52,651 nucleotides of DNA from Bacteroidales bacterium. Lineage in GTDB: Bacteria > Bacteroidota > Bacteroidia > Bacteroidales > GCA-2748055. The notes under the pieces were generated by a model. That model made no database searches, was not told where the DNA came from, and saw only the letters and a program-made list of their open reading frames with translations. The translations under genes were made by a program, and so were the position numbers. This document shows positions 27,663-35,976 of this stretch, piece by piece; positions within the stretch are counted from its first letter, which is position 1, and each line of letters begins with the position of its first letter. Location: the NCBI GenBank assembly GCA_021740585.1, contig JAIOZM010000020.1:1-52651 (forward strand). The letters are read 5' to 3'.

Positions 27663-29132
27663 CTAAAACCATTTTTCAAAATAAGTAGGGACTACAGTTA
27701 TCAAATAATACGTAACACTAGCCAGAGTAACCAGGATAGCAACTATCATACCTGTATTCCACCAAAACCTTAATCTTCCTGTTGGCATATCTTTACCGAG
27801 GTATTTTTCACTATTATTCAGCAAGAAAAATCCGATATAGGCGACGGGTAACATTATCAAACTTATAGCTGAAGTAGGAATAGCGATCCAAGTTCCGATT
27901 TTACTCCAGAGTATTACACCCAAAAAACCAGGTGCGGGGATTAAAGTAGCTAATTTATATTTCCATCCTTGGGGCTCAATGCCAAATATTTCGCAAACTG
28001 CAAAACCTGATACCAACATATGCAGGATAATTGCATTCACTGCCATACCGATAATACCCATACCGAATATGAGTCGGGACACTAAAGGAGGTATTCCTGC
28101 TGCTTCCAGCATGCCGGCAGCTTGTATAGGCGAGAGGTTTGTTGCATCAGCCGCAAGTGTTCCTGATCCATAAATAGTTGTTCCTGCAGCAATTATCATA
28201 AGAGCTGTAGCAAGTGTATAAGGTAACAACATGCCTGTTATAAGATCAAATTTTGCCAATCCCTTATGCTCTTTTCCCCAGCCTTTTGCCAGAAAAGAAT
28301 AGCCAAAAAGAAAGGTCATGTTAATCCCCACTGCAGCACTAAAAGATGCAATTAAAATAGATATACCCCTTTTGTCTGTAGGAATATTCCAGTTAATTCC
28401 ATGATCTGTGAAGCTAAAAGGTACAAAACCCCTAAACACTTTTCCCCATTCAATTCCATTCTCAGAAAAGCTGCTAATGATGACAACGGTAGCAAATGAA
28501 AAGATGATAAACCAGATAATAATTTTAATTATATTCTCAAAAATTTTAATCCCTTTTCTACCGTTACCATAATTCCAGCTCACTGCAATTCCAATTCCCA
28601 AAAAGAAAAGTCCAAGTCCAAGCAAAAGAAAGGTTTGTTTTGTTTGCGAAACAATTTCTATTCCTGTTAATGCTTTGATAATATCATCTGCCATACCTGC
28701 GGCCAGGGCATATTGAGGGAAATGCCAAATAATAGTTGCTATCAGAGCAAAAATTGCCCATGCCCATGCCAGGGCAGGACTCACAAACTGCTTCATAGCA
28801 TAGAATGGCCTGGTTTTGGTTGAAAGAGTCTGATGTGCCAAAGCTGATAGCATTATAATTCCAAGGACCATAGCTAATGGTTGCACCCAAAGTAACTTGT
28901 ATTGAAGAAAAGCACCGGCAAAAAGTGAAGCCATTGCGCTTCCCCCGCCCAATGTCATGGCACTTTGCATCCATCCCGGACCCGACTTTGAAAAATACCA
29001 TCTTATTCTGGCTAACCTTCCTTTGCTCTGTAATTCTGTAAGTTCCTTTCTTTCTCTGGTCAGTATTTCAGGGTCACCCGGAGCGAACATAGGCATTCCC
29101 TTAACGATTTTTTCCTGTATTTCAGATTTCAT
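27663..29132 (-). CDS. Nramp-family-like transporter lacking canonical metal-binding motifs
   Basis: A 489-residue inner-membrane protein with about 11-12 hydrophobic helices. The helix-1 region starts SGPGWMQSAMT, like the GPG of Nramp divalent-metal transporters, but the Nramp DPGN is LGGGS (61-65). In helix 6, the expected MPHNL corresponds by manual alignment to NMTFL (271-275), so both metal-binding motifs appear lost. It is encoded 9 bases upstream of a sugar isomerase-like gene and the operon continues with a dehydrogenase, so an organic substrate such as a sugar derivative is plausible. Family membership is likely; substrate is inference. Confidence 0.75.
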   Translation of the reverse strand: MKSEIQEKIVKGMPMFAPGDPEILTRERKELTELQSKGRLARIRWYFSKSGPGWMQSAMTLGGGSAMASLFAGAFLQYKLLWVQPLAMVLGIIMLSALAHQTLSTKTRPFYAMKQFVSPALAWAWAIFALIATIIWHFPQYALAAGMADDIIKALTGIEIVSQTKQTFLLLGLGLFFLGIGIAVSWNYGNGRKGIKIFENIIKIIIWFIIFSFATVVIISSFSENGIEWGKVFRGFVPFSFTDHGINWNIPTDKRGISILIASFSAAVGINMTFLFGYSFLAKGWGKEHKGLAKFDLITGMLLPYTLATALMIIAAGTTIYGSGTLAADATNLSPIQAAGMLEAAGIPPLVSRLIFGMGIIGMAVNAIILHMLVSGFAVCEIFGIEPQGWKYKLATLIPAPGFLGVILWSKIGTWIAIPTSAISLIMLPVAYIGFFLLNNSEKYLGKDMPTGRLRFWWNTGMIVAILVTLASVTYYLITVVPTYFEKWF

Positions 29133-29344
29133 TTTATTCTGTTTTCAATAGGTTGAAATTCAATTAAAAGACAATAGAATTGCATTCTCAAACTAAATTT
29201 AAGTCAAGATTCGAATCAGAATCAACGCTCACGTAGGCCTGTTGGTTTCTAAAAATATTATAAGGCTACTTAAAACTTGAGTCTTGCTACTGATTCTATT
29301 CCGCATACACAATAATTGTCGCCGCAAATAAGATTTCGGGATCC

Positions 29345-31177
29345 TTATTCCTTTGTGATAAGGATTTTCTCTGTTGAAATATTCCCTTTTTCCTCGAACA
29401 TTACAAAATAAATACCTGCTCCAAGAGAAGTGACATCTACCATTTGATTTTCCTTAATGACCTTATAATAAACTTGTTGTCCTAAATCATTAAATATTTT
29501 CACATGCTTCTCAGCGTTGCTTGTTGATTGAATTGAAAAATAGCCATTGGAAACAGGATTTGGATAAACAGTAACCTTCGAGTTATATTTATCAATTGAA
29601 TTGGTCGATGCACGTGGGGTTACTGATGCCCATGTTACACCAACTCTTAGTTCATCCATAACAATGGTTGGTGTTTCCGATTCTGAGTCTTGACGAATTA
29701 CAAATTTCCCAACTTCAGCCATATCTGCACCTGTTAACAACAGGGCAGATGCAGGGGCCGTTTCGAGACCCAGATCAGTACCGGCAGGATTTATCCATAC
29801 CTCCGAAGTACCAGCATCCACATCGTAATTCATAACGACAAAGATTTCACTATCTACATCAAATTTTACAGAGTCACTGCCACTAAGCAACCAAATTACC
29901 TCTGCCAGACTGTTCACTTTAGCAATACCTATTCCAAATTGATTACCAATGGGTTGTATGTTTAATCTAGATTGAAAATTGCCCAAAGAAACAAAATATC
30001 CACCTTTAGTCCAGTTTGTTATATCACTAACTTTAAAGATAAAAGAAAAGTAAACTTTTCCTGTAGTTACGGGGGTAAAACTCAATAGAGATTCTGCCCC
30101 ATCGGCAGAGAATGAAACTGAGTTTCCGGATGAAGCCTGTAAATCGGAATAGGATAAATTCCCAGCAGAAATAAATACTGAATCTCCTGTTCCATCCTGT
30201 GTCCAAAGTTCACTCGCTGTAAGCGCGGTACCTTCAGTGTAATCGAAATGATCTACTATTGGAAGTTCCGGTTTAGGTTCTTCGGGAACACAATTTGGAG
30301 CCGTTACTATAACTTCAGCATTGCATAATGCGCTGGTTATTGTTAAAGTAACATCTGTTCCTTCCACAATACCAGAGATAATAATAGTCCCGGCTGCTAC
30401 TGATGTGGGATCGTCGCCGCTAACCATTCCGCTGCTGGCTGCAACAACAAATGTTTCAGCAGCTCCACCTGTATAGGCTACAGTTGCTGTATACGTGTCA
30501 ACGCCATCTGTAACAGCATCACAAACAGCCGTAGTTGTTCCCAAAGCCAGATCGCAAACCGGACTGCTTCCTCCAGCCTCAAGTAAAATATTATCCATAG
30601 CCATATAATCCTGATTGTTATAACTATGAAAAATTAATCCTAAAGTGGTTAATCCATCCGGAATGGCTTTGGTAAATTTAACCCATCCACCAACAGTTGC
30701 GGTTCCGTCAGCATCACTGAATACCATTTCTTCACCCTGACTAACATTATTATAAAACAATTCTATTTTTAAATATCCTGCATTCAGGGAGTAAGCATTA
30801 TAGTAAAATGACAGATTAACTTCGGTTTTACCTGTAAGGGTAACATCTTCAAAAACCATAGTATGATCATAGGGTGCAGTTAATCCAAGACCAGGGGCTA
30901 AAGGATCATCCACTGGATTACTTACCCAGGGATTATCCAAATCATGCATACCCCAAAATTTTACTCCATTCTGAGCTAAATCTAGTCCATTATCTGATCT
31001 GCCGAGTGTTGTTACCGAGGCCCATACATCACTATCAGTATCAGTACCATAGGCTGCAGGGTCGGTTGTATAAGCCCATGAGGTTTCGTTGTCAAAATCC
31101 TGTCCAACAATCAGTGTTTGCCCGTATGTTAGGTTTCCCACTAATAACGCAATCAATAAAAAGTAAATTTTTTTCAT
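29345..31177 (-). CDS. Large secreted surface protein with T9SS sorting domain
   Basis: A 610-residue protein with signal peptide ending near residue 19 (GNLTYGQ). The N-terminal ~190 residues look like a jelly-roll carbohydrate-binding or adhesion domain (FYYNAYSLN, AMDNILLE). A ~95-residue Ig-like domain follows with ATVAYTGGAAETF and a Cys pair, then a second jelly-roll-like region (HFDYTEGTAL to VMDELRVG). The last ~75 residues (YPNPVSNGYFSI to KILITKE) are a type A T9SS C-terminal domain. I see no catalytic motif. Probably a substrate-binding or scaffolding surface protein of the locus. Confidence 0.8.
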   Translation of the reverse strand: MKKIYFLLIALLVGNLTYGQTLIVGQDFDNETSWAYTTDPAAYGTDTDSDVWASVTTLGRSDNGLDLAQNGVKFWGMHDLDNPWVSNPVDDPLAPGLGLTAPYDHTMVFEDVTLTGKTEVNLSFYYNAYSLNAGYLKIELFYNNVSQGEEMVFSDADGTATVGGWVKFTKAIPDGLTTLGLIFHSYNNQDYMAMDNILLEAGGSSPVCDLALGTTTAVCDAVTDGVDTYTATVAYTGGAAETFVVAASSGMVSGDDPTSVAAGTIIISGIVEGTDVTLTITSALCNAEVIVTAPNCVPEEPKPELPIVDHFDYTEGTALTASELWTQDGTGDSVFISAGNLSYSDLQASSGNSVSFSADGAESLLSFTPVTTGKVYFSFIFKVSDITNWTKGGYFVSLGNFQSRLNIQPIGNQFGIGIAKVNSLAEVIWLLSGSDSVKFDVDSEIFVVMNYDVDAGTSEVWINPAGTDLGLETAPASALLLTGADMAEVGKFVIRQDSESETPTIVMDELRVGVTWASVTPRASTNSIDKYNSKVTVYPNPVSNGYFSIQSTSNAEKHVKIFNDLGQQVYYKVIKENQMVDVTSLGAGIYFVMFEEKGNISTEKILITKE

Positions 31178-31222
31178 AAGATTATGTATTAAGGTTTATT
31201 AATTATTTCAAATATTTATTTT

Positions 31223-32407
31223 TTATTTAAGTATTATAATATTGGTTTCAGCACCTTTTCTTTCAGCTGAAACATAAGCCGCATAAATGGTTGCAATTAC
31301 ATCTGAAGCCAGGCTGCTGTTGCTTTCAATTGGTGAGCCAGATGCTGCCGATTTATAAAAAGCATCCATTTCGTGCTGATAGCCATTAAACCATGCCTCG
31401 TCAGGTGACATATTCGACCATCCCTGCTTGGTACCAGTTTTTTCGACCACATAAATATCTTTGAAATTTTCTTCAACAGGGTTATAAGTTTGCATAGCAT
31501 TATTTGGGGTAATATTGCAGACAGTTCTGTGGTTATTTGCATGAATCTCAATATAATTCTTAACACCCCCGAGCAATAATTCACTAGCGGTTATATCGGC
31601 AATGGTTCCGTCTTCAAATACAATGTGAGTGGTTGCGTAATCTTCGATATCTGTATATGAATCTTTGAGATGCCCATGATTTTGGAAGTTAGGTAAACGG
31701 GTAATGGAATGCACACGAGCCGAGATTGTTTTTGGGTGAATGGGAGAACCATTTCGGGCAATTCCTTCTGCGTGCTTCAGATAAATGGCTGCTGATAATG
31801 GATGTGCTCCTTTTCCCATTAACGATCCCCCACCTGCAAGTCTCCATTTTCCATAATCGCGAGAATGTGAACCTGAATGAGACTGTTGTGCCTGTATCCA
31901 CAAAATTTGCGCTCCGGTTTTTTCAATTACTTCTCTTTCTTTCTGAATAGCAGGTGCATACACCCAGTTTTCGGCATACATAATAGAACCCTTGCTTTCC
32001 TTCTCAGCTTTTAACATTCTTTGAATACTTTCAACAGCATGTTTTAATCCAATCTCGCGAGGGAATTCATCCCCGTTAAAATCTTTACTGCCATCTCCAA
32101 AATATCCTGTGAAGGGCTTTTCAATAATTACGTCTTTATTTTGTTTTAATACTGCAATAGCAATTGGTTCATGAGTAACCGGTGGAGTGCAAACATGAAG
32201 GACATCACATTCATTAATTAATTGTTCCATGGAATCAAAGATTCTGATGCCTCGTTCTTTAGTAAAGTCAATAAGTTCTTCAGGACTTTTAGAATAGGCT
32301 CCAATAATCTCAATTTTTGTACTGAAAACACGTCGCAATGCTTCATAGTGAAAACGGGCTGCAAAGCCTGATCCAATAATTCCTGCCTTAATAACTTCCT
32401 GTTCCAT
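31223..32407 (-). CDS. Gfo/Idh/MocA-family oxidoreductase, second paralogue
   Basis: A 394-residue dehydrogenase without signal peptide. The Rossmann motif is AGIIGSGFAARFHYEA at residues 8-23. VIIEKPFTGYFGDG near 92-105 carries the EKP Lys, followed by an unusual insertion before the next helix, which makes it ~60 residues longer than its paralogue at 25785-26780. A substrate-domain GGSLMGKGAHPL block follows. Like other family members it probably oxidises or reduces a sugar ring carbon. It begins 6 bases after the hypothetical exported protein gene on the same strand, indicating one transcript. Confidence 0.91.
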   Translation of the reverse strand: MEQEVIKAGIIGSGFAARFHYEALRRVFSTKIEIIGAYSKSPEELIDFTKERGIRIFDSMEQLINECDVLHVCTPPVTHEPIAIAVLKQNKDVIIEKPFTGYFGDGSKDFNGDEFPREIGLKHAVESIQRMLKAEKESKGSIMYAENWVYAPAIQKEREVIEKTGAQILWIQAQQSHSGSHSRDYGKWRLAGGGSLMGKGAHPLSAAIYLKHAEGIARNGSPIHPKTISARVHSITRLPNFQNHGHLKDSYTDIEDYATTHIVFEDGTIADITASELLLGGVKNYIEIHANNHRTVCNITPNNAMQTYNPVEENFKDIYVVEKTGTKQGWSNMSPDEAWFNGYQHEMDAFYKSAASGSPIESNSSLASDVIATIYAAYVSAERKGAETNIIILK

Positions 32408-32413
32408 CTATCT

Positions 32414-33076
32414 TTATAAGGTTATAGTTTTGTCTACTAACTTTTTTGGTTTTCGTTGAGTAGCTTTTTCCCAATCTGCAAAATTTACCTGATCTAGGTT
32501 TTCCGAGATAGCTTTATCAAGCTTAGTTTTGAGTTCTGAGGCAGTTCTTCCTGAAAATCTTTCACCTGATTCCTCAGATATTTTCCTCGCCAGCAAATAA
32601 TCCTTCATATAATCTGCCAGCAACTTTGATGTGGTAGCAAGTTCTTCTTCAGTAAGATTTAAGTCAATAAGAACCTTCTGATATGAGTCCCAGCGAGCAT
32701 TAAAACTTCCCAATAATAACATAGCCTCATCTGCCTGTTCATCTTTCAGTAATTTATAGACACTTTTTTTTATTAGTTTCATGCCTGCTAATTCATTCTT
32801 TGCCACATTTGCCTGAAATGCTTCAGGATTTGAATTTTTGTCAACCAGCTTATTTTGCTCTACTACATTCGTTCTCATTTTCACATAAGCATTGCTTAGC
32901 TTTAAGATTTCCTTTCCAGTTAAGTCATAGTTTATAGACATACTCGAAACTTGTAAGGCCCAGATGTCTCTATTATCATTTTCCCCAACGTTTTTTTGTG
33001 CCCTTCCGGCAAATAAGACAGAGCTAAGCAGTGTAATTATTAATAAACTTTTTCTCATGAGTAGATTTGCTTTCAT
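32414..33076 (-). CDS. Exported helical hypothetical protein
   Basis: A 220-residue protein with a signal peptide (about 1-27, LFAGRAQ). The mature part is almost entirely predicted helical and charged, with segments such as KLSNAYVKMR, LLKDEQADEAML and LADYMKDYLLARKISEE. The pattern recalls periplasmic helical chaperones of the Spy/CpxP kind, but I cannot assign a family. Met7 (33058) is an equally good start that still leaves a signal peptide. It sits between an exported DUF1080-TIM fusion and a dehydrogenase in the same direction. Confidence 0.72.
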   Translation of the reverse strand: MKANLLMRKSLLIITLLSSVLFAGRAQKNVGENDNRDIWALQVSSMSINYDLTGKEILKLSNAYVKMRTNVVEQNKLVDKNSNPEAFQANVAKNELAGMKLIKKSVYKLLKDEQADEAMLLLGSFNARWDSYQKVLIDLNLTEEELATTSKLLADYMKDYLLARKISEESGERFSGRTASELKTKLDKAISENLDQVNFADWEKATQRKPKKLVDKTITL

Positions 33077-33211
33077 TTTATATATTTAATCCATTCCTGT
33101 TTATGCAAAATTACCTGTCGTTATCAAATAGCAGGCTGAATATATAATCTATACCGGGGTACAAAACATTCAACAGGAGGAAAAATCAGTCCATTCCGGT
33201 AGGTAATTTAG

Positions 33212-34855
33212 TCATTCGTTACAATTATTATATTCATTTGCGATAGCTACTTTTAGTTCATTCAAAAAAGCGGGAACCATTTTTTCGGGGTCGTAAGGTC
33301 TGAATGGGTAATCGGGTCTTTTCTGGGTTTTCATAACCTTATCACCCAAAGTTTCAATAGGCAGATAACCTTTGTACCCACTATTATTAATTATTCTCAA
33401 TAAACGAGGCATATCCGTTCTTACCCGGCTCAAAACACCAAAAGGACTCTCTTTTATCTGGTAATTAACTGCATACGGCATTACCTTTTCAATATCAATA
33501 TATGGGTCTTCTGTAATAAAATAACCAACATCTACAATTACACCTAACCATTTTGAATCCACCATTTCTACTATTTTAATGGTCTGATCCGCAGTCATTA
33601 ACATATCGCCATGATTCTGTATTCCAATAATTACTCCATATTTAGCGGCATATTCAGCACATTCCTTATAGCTTTCAACCATCCAGGCTGCTACTTCATC
33701 CCATTTGTTTTCATAACCAGCAGGTACGGGTCCGGCAAAAACCCTTACAACCGGAGCGCCGAGTTTGGCGGCTACTTCTATCCATTCTTTGATATGCTTC
33801 ACATCGGCGGCCCTTTTTGCGGGATCAGGAGTGGCCAAATCGTTTCTCACTCCTGTGCCGCTTATTTCTATTCCCATTTTATGGGCATGGTATTTAAGAT
33901 CGAATATAAACTCATCGCTAGGAATTTCGGGATAATCTGGGAAGTAATAACCGGTTAAATCGACGGCATCAAAACCGTTTTCAGCACAATAATCTACCAA
34001 ATCAAAAAGAGACATTTCTCCGCTATTTAGCATTTTTCCGAAAGAGAATGCATTCAGGCTTGTTTTTACAGCGGAGTTCGTTTTTTTCTTTGTTAAATCC
34101 TGATTTGCTTTATTTAAGGCTGCAGAATTTACTGTAAGATCCTGAATTTTTAGATTTTTAAAGTAAACGCTCATGGGCGTGCTCTCCTTGGTTGCATGCA
34201 CCTGGAGTCCGATAAAACCCGATAAGGCATGATCGTCAAAAAGTGAGGAAGCCAAAACGCCATTTATCCAAGTATAAATACGATATCCGGTTGCTTCAAT
34301 GCGAAAATGATTCCATTCGCCCGGTTTAAATGCTTTTCTTGCTGCTTCATTTGTGGTCAGATCATTCAGCCAACCACGATCCTTCTCCTCGTAAATGCCA
34401 CCCGTCCAGTTTCTTGGCTCTGCTCCTGGAGGAACCATCTCCCCATTTTTTCGTTGATTTTGGGGTTCTTCAAAATACATTTTTGTTTGGGTTGGATCAA
34501 TTTCAACCTGATATCCATGAACGATGCCGTCTTTAAAATTTGGATCGGCGCTGCTACGAAACTGAATCCCTGAGTTAAGTCCTTCATCTACTTTAAAATC
34601 GAGTTCGAGTACAAAATCACTGTATTTCTTTTTGGTGACTAAAAAACTGTTAGGTGAATCAAGGACTGTGGTTCCGATTATCATTCCATCTTTCACCTCA
34701 TAAATTGCATTCCCTTGAATTTGGTCCCATGTGTTTAATGTTTTTCCATCGAATAGGGGTTCCCATTTTTCAACAGGCTGAGCAAAATTCTGGAATGAAA
34801 TTGGTAACATAAAACCAATAATTAAACTTTTCAGAATGGCTGTTCTATTTTTCAT
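33212..34855 (-). CDS. DUF1080 (3-keto-disaccharide-hydrolase-like) fused to a TIM-barrel sugar isomerase/lyase homologue
   Basis: A 547-residue exported protein (signal peptide about 1-25, QNFAQ). Residues 28-245 are a DUF1080 domain: WEPLFDGKTLNTW, SGIQFRSS, HGYQVEID and GEWNHFRIEATG. Residues 265-545 are a TIM barrel with NAFSFGKML, DLTGYYFPDYP, SGTGVRND, IGIQNHGD, VIVDVGYF and PIETLG. The barrel lacks the His of the usual His-Ile-Lys-Asp metal segment (YQIKES here). DUF1080 proteins and some such barrels are known to act on 3-keto-glycosides, so this could join two consecutive steps in one periplasmic protein. The adjacent gene is a close paralogue of the barrel half. Confidence 0.87.
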   Translation of the reverse strand: MKNRTAILKSLIIGFMLPISFQNFAQPVEKWEPLFDGKTLNTWDQIQGNAIYEVKDGMIIGTTVLDSPNSFLVTKKKYSDFVLELDFKVDEGLNSGIQFRSSADPNFKDGIVHGYQVEIDPTQTKMYFEEPQNQRKNGEMVPPGAEPRNWTGGIYEEKDRGWLNDLTTNEAARKAFKPGEWNHFRIEATGYRIYTWINGVLASSLFDDHALSGFIGLQVHATKESTPMSVYFKNLKIQDLTVNSAALNKANQDLTKKKTNSAVKTSLNAFSFGKMLNSGEMSLFDLVDYCAENGFDAVDLTGYYFPDYPEIPSDEFIFDLKYHAHKMGIEISGTGVRNDLATPDPAKRAADVKHIKEWIEVAAKLGAPVVRVFAGPVPAGYENKWDEVAAWMVESYKECAEYAAKYGVIIGIQNHGDMLMTADQTIKIVEMVDSKWLGVIVDVGYFITEDPYIDIEKVMPYAVNYQIKESPFGVLSRVRTDMPRLLRIINNSGYKGYLPIETLGDKVMKTQKRPDYPFRPYDPEKMVPAFLNELKVAIANEYNNCNE

Positions 34856-34905
34856 TTTTGATATATTATAATTTCCTACTTATTCTTTTCAATAGTTTCA
34901 AATTT

Positions 34906-35904
34906 TCACAGGTTAAAAGCCAGTTTTTGAGCAGCTTTAACCTCTTTTAAAAATGCAGGCACGGCAGTATATGGATCATAGGCCGATCTCTTTTCATCAC
35001 CTACAAGCTCATCATTTTTGTCTTTGTTACCGCCTGTTGCAGAAAGTGTTTCTATTGGAATATATCCTCTATAGCCCGCCCTAATAATGATATCCATAAT
35101 TTTAAGAAGATCGGTTTTTATGGTACTTTTTGCCCCAAATACGCTTTCTTTAAGTTGAAAGTTGACGGCATAAGGCATTACTTTTTCAATATCTGCATAA
35201 GGATCGGGAGTAATAAAATAACCAACATCCACAATTACTCCGAACCAATCGGAATTAACCATTTCTACAATTTTAATCGTTTGATCGGCAGTACTTAGGA
35301 AATCTCCATGGTTTTGAACACCCACCAAAACACCTCTCTGTTTGCCATATTCAGCACATTCCTTCAGGCTAACTGCCATATATTCTGCCACTTCATCCCA
35401 TTTATCTTTATAACCTTCAGGAACAGGACCTGAAAATACCCGAATCACCGGTGCCCCAAGTTTTGCCGCAACATCAATCCATTCTTTTACATGTTTTACA
35501 TCTGCCTTACGTTTAACCGGATCAGGATCAGCAAAGTCGTTACGTACACCGGTACCACTTATATCGAGGCCTTTCTGAAATGCATATCTTTTAACTTTGT
35601 ATATAAAATCATCAGATGGTACTTCTGGATAACCCGGAAAGAAGTAGCCCGTCAGATCAACGGCCTCGAAACCCTGTTCGGCGGCAAAATCCATAAATTC
35701 GAACAATGTCATTTGGGGTCCATTTGCTCTTCCTTTAGCATAGTTTAGCAAAGGTTTTGTAAAAGAATAGGCATTGAGACTAGTTTTCAGGTATGCTTTA
35801 CCATTTCCATTTATGGGCTTTTGAGCTGAAACTGTGGAATTCAAAAAAGCAATAGATAAAACTATTAACAGCTTTGAAATAAATTTTATTGATTTCAATT
35901 TCAT
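34906..35904 (-). CDS. Exported TIM-barrel sugar isomerase/lyase homologue, paralogue of the adjacent fusion
   Basis: A 332-residue protein from ATG 35904; 13 upstream in-frame codons lie before the signal peptide and are unlikely to be coding. Signal peptide ends in TVSAQ near residue 29. The barrel repeats the adjacent fusion's landmarks: LKTSLNAYSF, DLTGYFFPGYPEVPSDD, SGTGVRND, VGVQNHGD, GVIVDVGYF and PIETL. By eye well over half the residues match, so the two arose by duplication. The FQLKES segment again replaces the canonical His site. It is 72 bases downstream of the DUF1080-lyase gene and 50 bases upstream of the fusion. Confidence 0.87.
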   Translation of the reverse strand: MKLKSIKFISKLLIVLSIAFLNSTVSAQKPINGNGKAYLKTSLNAYSFTKPLLNYAKGRANGPQMTLFEFMDFAAEQGFEAVDLTGYFFPGYPEVPSDDFIYKVKRYAFQKGLDISGTGVRNDFADPDPVKRKADVKHVKEWIDVAAKLGAPVIRVFSGPVPEGYKDKWDEVAEYMAVSLKECAEYGKQRGVLVGVQNHGDFLSTADQTIKIVEMVNSDWFGVIVDVGYFITPDPYADIEKVMPYAVNFQLKESVFGAKSTIKTDLLKIMDIIIRAGYRGYIPIETLSATGGNKDKNDELVGDEKRSAYDPYTAVPAFLKEVKAAQKLAFNL

Positions 35905-35976
35905 AGTAAAGATTATTTTTCTTTTGTTTAGTAAAGATTCCAAACAGTATATATCCAGATATTACTCGTCGTCACA

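Noticed and set aside
27663..29132. Straight annotation as a Mn/Fe importer
   Set aside because: Both canonical metal-binding motifs are absent and the neighbours are sugar enzymes.
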